NCBI RefSeq assembly: GCF_041435355.1
Contig: NZ_CP108442.1
Span: 6,136,501 to 6,200,500 of the forward strand
Direction: 5' to 3'
Length of the DNA stretch: 64,000 bases
Source of the DNA: Streptomyces sp. NBC_01276
Lineage (GTDB): Bacteria; Actinomycetota; Actinomycetes; Streptomycetales; Streptomycetaceae
This document shows positions 16,712-24,891 of the stretch, one piece after another. A program made the position numbers and the translations under genes. Each line of letters opens with the position of its first letter. Positions within the stretch are counted from its first letter, which is position 1. Below the pieces are notes generated by a model. The model made no database searches, was not told the DNA's origin, and saw nothing but the letters and a program-made list of their open reading frames with translations.

Positions 16712-17631
16712 GTGATGAGGAGATGGTTCCGCTGGCGCACCGCGTGCCCGACCTGGGGGCGCTGGAGCTGCTGCTCACGGTCGCGCGGGTCGGCAGCCTG
16801 AGCGGGGCCGCGCGCCGGATGGGCATCACCCAGCCCGCCGCGAGCAGCCGCATCCGGGCGATGGAGACCCGGCTCGGGGTCGCCCTGGTGGACCGCTCCC
16901 CGCGCGGCTCGACGCTGACGGCCGAGGGCGCGCTCGTCACGGACTGGGCCCGGCAGGTCGTGGAGGCGGCCGAGGCCTTCGACGCGGGGGCCCAGGCGCT
17001 ACGGGGCCGGCGCGACTCCCGGCTCCGGGTCGCGGCCAGCATGACCATCGCGGAGTACCTGCTGCCGGGCTGGCTGATCGCCCTGCGCGGGGACCGCCCC
17101 GACACGGCGGTCTCCCTGCACGCCGGGAACTCGGCGGACGTGGCCCAGCGGGTCCTGACCCACGAGGCGGACCTCGGCTTCGTGGAGGGGCTGCGGGTGC
17201 CGGACGGCCTGGACTCCGCCGTCATCGCGCAGGACCGCCTGGTGGTGGCGGTGGCCCCGACGCATCCGTGGGCCCGGCGCTCGAAGGGGGTGGAGCCGGC
17301 CGAGCTGGCCGGGACCCCGCTGATCCTGCGGGAACGCGGCTCCGGAACCCGTCAGGTCCTCGACGCCGCTCTCGCTTCGACCGGGGGGCTGGCGGCCCCG
17401 CTGCTGGAGCTGGCCTCCACCACCGCCGTGAAGGCCGCCGCCGTCAGTGGCGCCGGGCCGTGCGTCCTGTCGGAGCTGGCCCTGGGGGACGAACTGGCGT
17501 CCCGCCGCCTGGTGGAGGTCCCCGTGCCGGGCGCGGCCCTGGCCCGCGCCCTGCGGGCGGTCTGGCCGACGGGCTCCCGCCCGGCGGGCCCGGCGCGGGA
17601 CCTGCTGTCGCTGACCCGGAGGCGGGTGTAG
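16708..17631 (+). CDS. LysR-family transcriptional regulator
   Basis: A 307-residue regulator. The N-terminal helix-turn-helix (about 15-75) includes ELLLTVARVGSLSGAARRMGITQPAASSRIRAMETRLG, and the remainder is the two-lobe effector domain with ISSR-like strands (SMTIAEYLLPGWLIALR, LILRERGSGTRQVL). The latter resembles CysB/CbbR-type domains with a sulfur- or carboxylate-like ligand, but this is weak. The ATG at 16708 is inside the operator candidate; the ATG at 16723 is an alternative. It divergently borders the TDT transporter. Confidence 0.9.
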   Translation: MGDEEMVPLAHRVPDLGALELLLTVARVGSLSGAARRMGITQPAASSRIRAMETRLGVALVDRSPRGSTLTAEGALVTDWARQVVEAAEAFDAGAQALRGRRDSRLRVAASMTIAEYLLPGWLIALRGDRPDTAVSLHAGNSADVAQRVLTHEADLGFVEGLRVPDGLDSAVIAQDRLVVAVAPTHPWARRSKGVEPAELAGTPLILRERGSGTRQVLDAALASTGGLAAPLLELASTTAVKAAAVSGAGPCVLSELALGDELASRRLVEVPVPGAALARALRAVWPTGSRPAGPARDLLSLTRRRV

Positions 17632-17686
17632 GGGCTGTCCGACGGATCTCGCCGCTCTTTCCCCAGGGACATCCGTCAGACACCCC
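17631..17686 (+). repeat. Imperfect inverted repeat, possible terminator
   Basis: GGGGCTGTCCGACGGAT (17631-17647) pairs with ATCCGTCAGACACCCC (17671-17686) with one bulge and one mismatch over 16-17 bases. It starts at the LysR stop, so it may end that transcript. Its length and 23-nt loop also fit a dispersed repeat or a mobile-element end. Confidence 0.45.
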
Positions 17687-17769
17687 CTGGGCCGATCGGG
17701 CAAGGGAGGATCGTTTCGGCGAGGGGTGGGCGGTGACCCGGGGCGGCAGGGGCAGGAGGGTGAGACTTC

Positions 17770-17945
17770 GAGGCGCGGGACTCCGGCGCCAGCCAGCCGG
17801 CCTTCTCGCCCCGCAACCGGACCACCGCGTCGGCCACCGTGTTCGCCGAGGCGGACCGCGAGGGCGACACGTACTTCACGCTGAAGCCGCTGACGGCTAC
17901 GGCAACACGAACATGAAGGTCCGCTCGGTCGCGTTCAGCGAGTGA
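17770..17945 (+). pseudogene. Possible frameshifted remnant of a small secreted protein
   Basis: One frame reads RNRTTASATVFAEADREGD followed by TYFTLKPLTA, then continues out of frame. The next frame then reads DGYGNTNMKVRSVAFSE before a stop. Joined by a one-base shift they look like the C-terminal half of a small beta-sheet secreted protein such as a peptidase-inhibitor or crystallin-like fold. No intact start, signal peptide or ribosome site is visible. Call it a decayed fragment, weakly supported. Confidence 0.3.
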
Positions 17946-18014
17946 TCCGATCCGGTCGGGCGGGCGGTGGCGGCTGAGGAACGTTCGCGCGCCCGGGGGA
18001 GGGCTGGTCCCGTC

Positions 18015-18800
18015 TCAGTCCTGGACCCGGGCCCGCAGCGCCTTCGTCAGCAGCCCGCCCGCCACGATCAGGGCCACGCCCAGCCACCACACGCTGCCGT
18101 CGAAGACCAGCACCGCGATGCCGATCGGCACCAGCAGCCCCGCCAGCGGCAGCATCAGCGAGGCCCTGCCCGGTCCCGCCTCGCCCCGCGCCCGGGCCCG
18201 GACCACCCCCGGGTACCAGGCGGTGAACCGCAGGGCGGCGACGATCGCCAGGATCTGGATGATCCAGCCCGTCCAGAGGTTGTCCGGGTTGTGCAGCACC
18301 AGGTCCCCGTACGCGCCCGCGATGGCCGCCACCAGGAAGGCGAGCCCCCACGCCCCGGTGATCACGTAGTTGGTCCGCAGGAAGGCGGGGGAGTGCCACA
18401 GCGAGGGATCGACCTGTTCCCGCGCGTACTGCAGGGTGAACGGCATCCCCACGGCCATCGAGCCGAAGGCGATCAGAGTCAGGGTGAGGTTCGCGACCTC
18501 GCCCGCGTACGTCTCCAGCCAGCGCAGCGTGCCCTGGCTCGCCAGGGCGCCCACCACCGCCATCGCCGCGAAGAACACCACGTCGGCGATTTCCAGCAGC
18601 TTCCACGAGCTGCCCCGGTGCACGACCCGCCCCAGTACGACCAGGGCCACGGCCGAGGCCAGGGCGATCCCGACCGCGATCTCGAACCGTCCCGGGCCGA
18701 CCACCAGGGAGAAGATGATCCACGGCGCCATCCCGACGACCGGGTTCTCCAGGAATCCGGACACCGGGCCGGGGGCCGTGCCGTGCGCCTCGGTCCGCAT
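18015..18800 (-). CDS. Multi-pass membrane protein, unknown
   Basis: About 261 residues from the ATG at 18800; an earlier in-frame ATG at 18836 would add 12. There are seven or eight hydrophobic segments, such as APWIIFSLVVGPGRFEIAVGIA, VVFFAAMAVVGALA and LMLPLAGLLVPIGIAVLVF. A conserved-looking loop FTLQYAREQVDPSLWHSPAF and NYVITGAWGLAF sit between them. I do not recognise a family or substrate. It is on the same strand as, and downstream of, the gamma-glutamyl hydrolase gene, separated by a strong terminator, so it is not part of that operon. Confidence 0.7.
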   Translation of the reverse strand: MRTEAHGTAPGPVSGFLENPVVGMAPWIIFSLVVGPGRFEIAVGIALASAVALVVLGRVVHRGSSWKLLEIADVVFFAAMAVVGALASQGTLRWLETYAGEVANLTLTLIAFGSMAVGMPFTLQYAREQVDPSLWHSPAFLRTNYVITGAWGLAFLVAAIAGAYGDLVLHNPDNLWTGWIIQILAIVAALRFTAWYPGVVRARARGEAGPGRASLMLPLAGLLVPIGIAVLVFDGSVWWLGVALIVAGGLLTKALRARVQD

Positions 18801-18873
18801 GGTTCCAGCGTGCCCGCCCGGCGGGACCCCGGCCATTCGGCGGAGGAACGCGGGCCGGGCCCCGGACGCGCAA

Positions 18874-18907
18874 GGGCCCCGGCGCCGGGGAGAAGGCGCC
18901 GGGGCCC
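18874..18907 (-). terminator. Strong hairpin terminator
   Basis: Perfect 13-bp stem GGGCCCCGGCGCC / GGCGCCGGGGCCC with an 8-nt loop. It lies just past the stop of the gamma-glutamyl hydrolase gene on the minus strand. Confidence 0.75.
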
Positions 18908-18923
18908 GGTCACGGGGCGGCGG

Positions 18924-19631
18924 TCAGGAGACCAGGACCGTCCGGTGGGCGGTGGCCGCCTCGATCAGGGCCGCCATCACCCGGGTGTCCTTGTCCCGCT
19001 CGGGGTGCCACTGGACGCCGACGACCCACTTCGAGCGGTCGGGGTCCTCGATGGCCTCCACCGTGCCGTCCTCCGCGTAGGCGGAGACGACGAGGTCGCG
19101 GCCGAGTCGCTCCACGGCCTGGTGGTGGTAGGTCGGGACCTCCGCCACCTCCGGGACCAGCGCCGCGTACCGGGTGCCGGCGACGGGGCGGACCGGGTGC
19201 CAGGAGGTGACGCCCGGGGTGTGGACGTGCCCGTCGATGTGCTGGACGAGCGTGCCGCCGAGGGCGACGTTGAGGGCCTGCATGCCCCGGCAGATGCCCA
19301 GCAGCGGGAGGTCCGCTTCGAGGGCCGCTCCGATCAGCGCCAGCTCCCACTCGTCGCGGACCGTCGCGGGGGCGCCCGTACGGGGGTCGCGCTCGGCGCC
19401 GTACCGTACGGGGTCCACGTCCGGGCCGCCGGAGATGATCAGGCCGTCGAGCCGGCCCAGTACCTCCGCCGCCCGCTCCGGTTCGTCCGGCGGCAGCAGG
19501 ACGGCCGCGCCGCCCGCCGCCTGGACGAGCTCGTAGTACCCGGACGGGACGAGGGACGTGGGCAGGTCCCACACGCCGTAGCGGGTGGAGTCCTCCACGT
19601 AGGTGCTGATGCCGATGAGCGGCCTGGGCAC
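18924..19631 (-). CDS. Gamma-glutamyl hydrolase, PuuD/peptidase C26 class I amidotransferase fold
   Basis: A 235-residue amidohydrolase that splits gamma-glutamyl amides to glutamate plus the acid or amine. The nucleophile lies in the elbow LLGICRGMQALNVALGG (Cys near residue 114), and the catalytic His/Glu in GVQWHPERDKD. ISGGPDVDPVRYG is the conserved loop before the nucleophile. PuuD of E. coli cleaves gamma-glutamyl-GABA. Here the neighbours (permease, GlnA4, aldehyde dehydrogenase, SDR) suggest the same final step for the gamma-glutamyl product of ethanolamine oxidation. Confidence 0.9.
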   Translation of the reverse strand: MPRPLIGISTYVEDSTRYGVWDLPTSLVPSGYYELVQAAGGAAVLLPPDEPERAAEVLGRLDGLIISGGPDVDPVRYGAERDPRTGAPATVRDEWELALIGAALEADLPLLGICRGMQALNVALGGTLVQHIDGHVHTPGVTSWHPVRPVAGTRYAALVPEVAEVPTYHHQAVERLGRDLVVSAYAEDGTVEAIEDPDRSKWVVGVQWHPERDKDTRVMAALIEAATAHRTVLVS

Positions 19632-19679
19632 GGTGATACCTCCAGGGTGGTACTGGACAGCGGTGCGGGGATCAGGATT

Positions 19680-21137
19680 TCAGTCGCGGGTCAACTCCGC
19701 CTCGGCTTCGGCAAGCGCCGCGAACTCTTCCTCGGGTGCCGAGGCGACGAGGCGGTGACGGCTGTAGAAGGCGAAGTACGCGAGGGCGACGGCGTAGACG
19801 GCGAGGGCGATGAACGCGGCGTCCTTGTCGACCAGGAAGGTGGCGACCAGGGCGGACAGGGCGAGGACGAAGGCGACGGACGAGGTCAGGACCCCGCCGG
19901 GGGTGCGGTAGGGCCGCTCCAGGCCGGGCTCGCGGCGGCGCAGCACGATGTGGGAGAGGGCCATCAGGGCGTAGGAGATGGTCGCGCCGAAGACGGCGAT
20001 GTTCAGCATCCGCGCGCCGTTGCCGGTGGCCGCCGCCAGGGCGAAGCCGATCGCGCCCGGGATCACCAGGCCGAGGTAGGGGGCCTTGCGCTTCGAGGTG
20101 AGGGAGAGGAAGCGCGGCAGGTAGCCGGCCCGGGAGAGGGCGAACAGCTGGCGGGAGCCGGCGTAGATGAGGGAGAAGAAGGAGGCGACGAGGCCCGCGA
20201 GGCCGGCGTAGTTGACGAAGCGGCTGAGGGCGGTGGGGCCGCCGTCACCCTCCAGCGCCACGACGAGGGGGTTGCCGGCGGACTTGACGGCGTCGGCGCC
20301 CTGGGCGCCGGTGGCGGCGAAGAAGGTGATCAGGGCGAGCAGGGCCAGGATGCCCATGGAGATGGCCAGGGCCTTCGGCATGGAGCGGACCGGGTCCTTG
20401 GCCTCCTCGGCGGCCAGCGGGACGCCCTCGACGCCCAGGAAGAACCACATGCCGAAGGGGAACGCGGCCCAGATGCCGAGGGCGCCGAAGGGCAGCCAGG
20501 AGCTGGAGCCGAACGCGTCGGGGTCCACGGCGATGTTGTCGAGGGAGCCCGCGTCGAAGTCCGAGAGCGCCCCGAAGGCGAAGATCAGGAGCGCGGCGAC
20601 GGCTATGGCGGTGACGACGAGGCTGAAGCGCAGGGCCTCGCCCACGCCCCACAGGTGCACGCCGATGAAGATCACGAAGCAGCCGAGGTAGACGGGCCAG
20701 CTGGAGGTGAGCCCGAACAGGCCCAGGGACTCGACGTAGTCGCCGATGAAGATGACGATCGCGGCCGGGGCCAGGATGTACTCGATGAGGATGGCCGTGC
20801 CGGTGAGGAAGCCGCCCCAGGGGCCCAGCGCGCGGCGGGCGAAACCGTAGCCGCCGCCCGCCGTGGGCAGGATGGTCGACAGTTCGGCGAGGGAGAAGAC
20901 CAGGCAGGCGTACATGGCGCCCATCAGCACGGTGGCGATGGCCAGGCCGCCGAAGCCGCCCTTGGCCAGGCCCACGTTCCAGCCGGAGTAGTCCCCGGAG
21001 ACCACGTAGGCGACGCCGAGGCCGGTCAGCAGCAGCCAGCCGGCGCTGCCGCGGCGCAGGGTGCGGCGCTGGAGGTACTCGGCGTCCGCGTCCCCTGGGG
21101 AGGGCGGTGCGGATACGGGTGCGGTGTCGTCGGCCAT
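19680..21137 (-). CDS. APC-family amino acid/amine permease (ethanolamine permease-like)
   Basis: A 485-residue secondary transporter with 12 membrane helices. It begins LRRGSAGWLLLTGLGVAYVVSGDYSGWNVGLAKGGFGGL, the glycine-rich first helix of the APC superfamily, where SGDYSGWNVGL is very like ethanolamine permeases. GVEGVPLAAEEAKDPVRSMPKALAIS is the characteristic central loop, and LRRREPGLERPYRTPGG precedes the last helices. It sits between the hydrolase and the GntR regulator and shares a possible operator with glnA4, so it probably imports the pathway substrate. Confidence 0.9.
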   Translation of the reverse strand: MADDTAPVSAPPSPGDADAEYLQRRTLRRGSAGWLLLTGLGVAYVVSGDYSGWNVGLAKGGFGGLAIATVLMGAMYACLVFSLAELSTILPTAGGGYGFARRALGPWGGFLTGTAILIEYILAPAAIVIFIGDYVESLGLFGLTSSWPVYLGCFVIFIGVHLWGVGEALRFSLVVTAIAVAALLIFAFGALSDFDAGSLDNIAVDPDAFGSSSWLPFGALGIWAAFPFGMWFFLGVEGVPLAAEEAKDPVRSMPKALAISMGILALLALITFFAATGAQGADAVKSAGNPLVVALEGDGGPTALSRFVNYAGLAGLVASFFSLIYAGSRQLFALSRAGYLPRFLSLTSKRKAPYLGLVIPGAIGFALAAATGNGARMLNIAVFGATISYALMALSHIVLRRREPGLERPYRTPGGVLTSSVAFVLALSALVATFLVDKDAAFIALAVYAVALAYFAFYSRHRLVASAPEEEFAALAEAEAELTRD

Positions 21138-21160
21138 GTGCGCTCCTGCCTAGGGCAATG

Positions 21161-21168
21161 CAATGGTT
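21161..21168. promoter_or_regulatory. CAATGGTT motif before the permease gene
   Basis: The sequence GCAATGCAATGGTTGTG lies 24-40 bp upstream of the permease start on the minus strand. The core CAATGGTT recurs at 22041-22048 before glnA4, so it is a candidate site for the GntR regulator encoded between them. Confidence 0.4.
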
Positions 21169-21271
21169 GTGAGGCGTACCTTTGCGTCCTGGGTGTGGCG
21201 GGCGCAAGACCCGTGCGTTAAACAGGGGTTACGAAAACCTCTCCCGCCCCACCGGACCGGCCCGGATCCGC

Positions 21272-22018
21272 TCAGGCCAGGAAGCCGCGCAGCAGCGCCG
21301 CCGTCCCGCAGCAGTGCTCGCGCATCACCGCCCGCGCCCCCTCGGCGTCCCGCTCCAGCACCGCCTCCACCAGAGCCGTGTGCTGCTGCTGCGAGTGTTC
21401 GAGGTTGCGCACCAGCAGCGGGATGCAGTCGAGCAGGTCGTTCACCTTGGCCCGGACGGCCGCGTACTGGGCCGTCAGGGAGGCGGAGCCGGCGAGTTCG
21501 CTCAGGGTGAGGTGGAAGAGGGTGTCCTGGCGGCGGTAGTCGGGCAGCGGTGCGTCATGGGTGGCGGTGAGTGCGCGCAGCAGCCGTTCCGTGCCCTCCT
21601 CGGTCAGCCCGTGCGCGGCGCACAGGCCGGCCGCGCCCACCTCCAGCACCTCGCGGAAGCGCAGGACGTCCTCGATGTCGACCCCGGCCACCCGGCGCCG
21701 CAGCTCCTCCTCGGTCCCGCCCGCCGGGGTGTCGGGGCGGGACAGCACGAACGTCCCTCCGTACCGGCCGCGCCGGGCCTCCACCAGGCCCTGGTCCTGG
21801 AGCACCTTCAGCACCTCGCGCAGGGTGACGCGGCTGATCCCCATGCGCTCCGCCAACTCGCGCTCCGGCGGCAGCCGTTCCCCGCCCGGCACCAGACCCA
21901 GCCTCACCACCTGGAGGATCTGCTCCAGGGCCTCCTCGAAACCGTTGCCCGCCCGCACCTGTCGCAGTACGGGATTCAGCCGCGCGATCGCGCCACCCTC
22001 ACCCGCCGTGTCGGTCAT
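21272..22018 (-). CDS. GntR/FadR-family regulator of the ethanolamine genes
   Basis: A 248-residue regulator from the ATG at 22018, preceded by GGGGAGGAG at the right spacing; the longer frame to 22039 is rejected. The winged helix (about 15-85) contains GERLPPERELAERMGISRVTLREVLKVLQDQGLVEARRG, the GntR signature. The C-terminal FCD-type helical domain starts near residue 100 (VLRFREVLEVGAAGLCAAHGLT) and has His/Asp residues placed for a metal or ligand. It lies divergent from glnA4 and downstream of the permease, and probably represses both when no substrate is present. Confidence 0.92.
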   Translation of the reverse strand: MTDTAGEGGAIARLNPVLRQVRAGNGFEEALEQILQVVRLGLVPGGERLPPERELAERMGISRVTLREVLKVLQDQGLVEARRGRYGGTFVLSRPDTPAGGTEEELRRRVAGVDIEDVLRFREVLEVGAAGLCAAHGLTEEGTERLLRALTATHDAPLPDYRRQDTLFHLTLSELAGSASLTAQYAAVRAKVNDLLDCIPLLVRNLEHSQQQHTALVEAVLERDAEGARAVMREHCCGTAALLRGFLA

Positions 22019-22040
22019 CTCGGCTCCTCCCCTTCCCAAG

Positions 22041-22057
22041 CAATGGTTCTATTCAAT
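22041..22057. promoter_or_regulatory. CAATGGTT...TTCAAT motif in the GntR/glnA4 divergent promoter region
   Basis: CAATGGTTCTATTCAAT covers 17 bp, with CAAT repeated at each end. The first 8 bp match the motif before the permease gene. It lies between the divergent GntR and glnA4 starts and could be the shared operator. The glnA4 start is 39 bp further on. Confidence 0.4.
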
Positions 22058-22095
22058 ACCTTAGGCCCCCTCGGCTCACCGAAGGAGAGATTCCA

Positions 22096-23460
22096 GTGGT
22101 AGACCGCAAGCCCCCGCTCGCCCCCGAGGAGCTCCGTGCCCTCGTAGCGAGCGGTGAGATCGACACCGTCGTCCTGGCCTTCCCCGACATGCAGGGACGC
22201 CTCCAGGGCAAGCGGTTCGCCGCACAGTTCTTCCTCGACGAGGTCCTCGCCCACGGCACCGAGGGCTGCAACTACCTCCTCGCCGTCGACACCGACATGA
22301 ACACCGTCGACGGCTACGAGATGTCCTCCTGGGACCGCGGCTACGGCGACTTCGCCATGCACCCCGACCTCGCCACCCTGCGCCGCGTCCCCTGGAACCC
22401 CGGCAGCGCCTTCGTCCTCGCCGACCTCGCCTGGAACGACGGCTCTCCCGTCGTCGCCGCCCCCCGCCAGATCCTGCGCCGCCAGCTGGAACGCCTCGCC
22501 GAACACGGGTACAAGGCGATGGTCGGCACCGAGCTGGAGTTCATGGTCTTCCAGGACACCTACGAGGCGGCCTGGAACGCCAACTACCGCGGCCTGACCC
22601 CCGCCAACCAGTACAACATCGACTACTCCGTCCTCGGCACCGGCCGCGTCGAACCCCTGCTGCGCCGCATCCGCAACGAGATGCAGGCCGCCGGGCTGGT
22701 CGTGGAGTCCGCCAAGGGCGAGTGCAACCTCGGGCAGCACGAGATCGCCTTCCGCTACGACGAGGCGCTCACCACCTGCGACCAGCACTCCGTCTACAAG
22801 ACCGGCGCCAAGGAGATCGCCGCCCAGGAAGGCGTCTCGCTCACCTTCATGGCCAAGTACGACGAGCGCGAGGGCAACTCCTGTCACATCCACCTCTCAC
22901 TCGGTGACGCCGACGGCAACAACGCCATGGCCGGTGACGGCCCGGACGGCATGTCGCCCGTGATGCGGCACTTCCTGGCCGGCCAGCTCGCCGCCCTGCG
23001 CGACTTCTCCCTTCTCTACGCCCCCAACATCAACTCGTACAAGCGTTTCCGCCCCGGATCCTTCGCCCCGACCGCCGTCGCCTGGGGCTTCGACAACCGC
23101 ACCTGCGCCCTGCGCGTGGTCGGCCACGGCCGCTCCACCCGCTTCGAGAACCGCCTCCCCGGCGGTGACGTCAACCCCTACCTCGCCGTCGCCGGCCTGG
23201 TCGCGGCAGGCCTCTACGGCATCGAGAACCGCCTCGAACTCCCCGAGGCCTGTACCGGCAACGCCTACACCGCCGACTACGCCCACGTCCCGGCCACCTT
23301 GCGCGAGGCCGCGGAGCTCTGGGAGAACAGCGAGATCGCCAAGGCGGCCTTCGGCCCCGAAGTCGTCGCCCACTACCGCAACATGGCCCGCGTCGAACTC
23401 GACGCCTACGACTCCGCCGTCACGGACTGGGAACTGCGCCGCTCCTTCGAGCGCCTGTAG
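22096..23460 (+). CDS. glnA4: Glutamine-synthetase-like gamma-glutamylethanolamide synthetase (GlnA4 type)
   Basis: A 454-residue member of the glutamine synthetase superfamily that joins glutamate to an amine using ATP. Family marks: GTELEFMVFQDTYE and GECNLGQHEIAFRYD (glutamate and metal ligands), GNSCHIHLSLGD (catalytic His motif), NSYKRFRPGSFAPTAVAWG and ENRLPGGDVNPYLAVAG. The usual C-terminal adenylylation Tyr loop of true GlnA is absent. The GTG start follows AAGGAGAG. Operon with aldehyde dehydrogenase and SDR genes marks this as the ethanolamine enzyme. From memory, GlnA4 of S. coelicolor (SCO1613) is a gamma-glutamylethanolamide synthetase. Confidence 0.88.
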   Translation: MVDRKPPLAPEELRALVASGEIDTVVLAFPDMQGRLQGKRFAAQFFLDEVLAHGTEGCNYLLAVDTDMNTVDGYEMSSWDRGYGDFAMHPDLATLRRVPWNPGSAFVLADLAWNDGSPVVAAPRQILRRQLERLAEHGYKAMVGTELEFMVFQDTYEAAWNANYRGLTPANQYNIDYSVLGTGRVEPLLRRIRNEMQAAGLVVESAKGECNLGQHEIAFRYDEALTTCDQHSVYKTGAKEIAAQEGVSLTFMAKYDEREGNSCHIHLSLGDADGNNAMAGDGPDGMSPVMRHFLAGQLAALRDFSLLYAPNINSYKRFRPGSFAPTAVAWGFDNRTCALRVVGHGRSTRFENRLPGGDVNPYLAVAGLVAAGLYGIENRLELPEACTGNAYTADYAHVPATLREAAELWENSEIAKAAFGPEVVAHYRNMARVELDAYDSAVTDWELRRSFERL

Positions 23461-23521
23461 GGCCCGGGTCCACCCCACCGCACGCCACCCGCACCTCACC
23501 GCACACCAGAGAGGCACCACG

Positions 23522-24886
23522 TTGTCCGACGTGTTGGAAGTCCTGAACCCGGCCACCGAGGAACTCGTCGCCACCGTCCCGGCCGCCACACGGGACGATG
23601 TCGACGCGGCCGTCGGGCGGGCCGCCACGGCCCAGCGGGGATGGGCGGCACTCGCCCCCGCCGACCGGGCCAGACTTCTGCGCCGCTTCGCCGCGGCCGT
23701 CGACGGACACCTGGAGGAACTGGCGCGGCTGGAGGTCCGCGAGGCCGGCCACACCATCGGCAACGCCCGCTGGGAAGCGGGCAACGTACGCGACCTGCTG
23801 GAATTCGCCGCAGGGGGAGTCGAACGCCTCTCCGGCCGGCAGATCCCCGTGGCGGGCGGCATCGACGTCACCTTCCTCGAACCCCTCGGCGTCATCGGCG
23901 TGATCGCCCCCTGGAACTTCCCCATGCCGATCGCCGCCTGGGGCCTGGCCCCCGCCCTCGCCGCGGGCAACGCCGTCATCCTCAAGCCCGCGGAGACCAC
24001 CCCGCTCACCGCCCTGCGCCTCGCCGAACTCGCCCTCGAAGCCGGGATCCCCGAGCACCTCTTCCAGGTGCTCCCCGGTCACGGAGCGGTCGCCGGGGAC
24101 GCCCTGGTCGAGCACCCCGGAGTCGCGAAGATCGTCTTCACCGGCTCCACCCGCGTCGGCAAGCAGATCATGTCCAAGTGCGCCGACCGGGTGAAGCGGA
24201 TCACCCTCGAACTCGGCGGCAAGAGCCCCAACATCGTCTTCGCCGACGCCGACATCGAGGCGGCCGCGGCCGCGGCCCCCATGGCCTACCTCGACAACAC
24301 CGGCCAGGACTGCTGCGCCCGCACCAGGATCCTGGTCCAGCGCGGCGCCTACGACCGCTTCCTCGAACTCGTCGCCCCCGCCGTCGAGTCCATCGCCGTC
24401 GGCGACCCGCTCGACGAGAAGACCCAGATGGGCCCGCTCATCTCCCGCAGCCAGCTGGAGCGCGTGCGCGCGTACGTCACCGACGACCTCACCACCCTCC
24501 GGGGCAAGGCCCCCGAAGGCCCCGGCTTCTGGTACCCGCCCACCCTCGTCACCGGCGCCGCCCCCACCGCGCCCGTCGCCGTCGAGGAGGTGTTCGGGCC
24601 GGTCGCCGTCGTCCTGCCCTTCGAGGACGAGGAGGACGCCGTACGCCTGGCCAACGCGACCGAGTACGGCCTCTCCGGCTCCCTCTGGACCCGCGACCTC
24701 GGCCGCGCCCTGCGCGTCTCCCGCGCGGTCCGGGCGGGCAACCTCTCCGTCAACTCCCACTCCAGCGTCCGCTACTCGACCCCCTTCGGCGGCTACAAGC
24801 AGTCCGGGCTCGGCCGCGAGCTCGGACCGGACGCCCTCACCGCTTTCACCGAGACCAAGAACGTCTTCATCAGCACGGAGGCCTGA
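23522..24886 (+). CDS. NAD-dependent aldehyde dehydrogenase, probably for a gamma-glutamyl aldehyde
   Basis: A 454-residue aldehyde dehydrogenase. The TTG start follows GAGAGG. NAD fold: APWNFPMPIAAWGLAPALAAGNAVILKPAE and FTGSTRVGKQIM. The general base is in LELGGKSPNIVFADAD, and the catalytic cysteine in NTGQDCCARTRI. C-terminal VEEVFGPVAVVLPF and TPFGGYKQSGLGRELG are typical. It probably oxidises gamma-glutamylacetaldehyde to gamma-glutamylglycine, the step after the SDR; this is inferred from operon position. It lies between glnA4 and the SDR with short gaps. Confidence 0.92.
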   Translation: MSDVLEVLNPATEELVATVPAATRDDVDAAVGRAATAQRGWAALAPADRARLLRRFAAAVDGHLEELARLEVREAGHTIGNARWEAGNVRDLLEFAAGGVERLSGRQIPVAGGIDVTFLEPLGVIGVIAPWNFPMPIAAWGLAPALAAGNAVILKPAETTPLTALRLAELALEAGIPEHLFQVLPGHGAVAGDALVEHPGVAKIVFTGSTRVGKQIMSKCADRVKRITLELGGKSPNIVFADADIEAAAAAAPMAYLDNTGQDCCARTRILVQRGAYDRFLELVAPAVESIAVGDPLDEKTQMGPLISRSQLERVRAYVTDDLTTLRGKAPEGPGFWYPPTLVTGAAPTAPVAVEEVFGPVAVVLPFEDEEDAVRLANATEYGLSGSLWTRDLGRALRVSRAVRAGNLSVNSHSSVRYSTPFGGYKQSGLGRELGPDALTAFTETKNVFISTEA

Positions 24887-24891
24887 CCAGC

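Noticed and set aside
17967..21221. 1084-codon plus-strand frame through the membrane, hydrolase and permease genes
   Set aside because: Low-complexity composition (Gly/Arg/Glu/Asp-rich) typical of antisense frames; the minus strand has real families.
21217..21232. GTTAA-N6-GTTAC resembling a GlnR site between permease and GntR genes
   Set aside because: Only partial match to the gTnAc-N6-GaAAc consensus, and not near a start codon; too weak to list.
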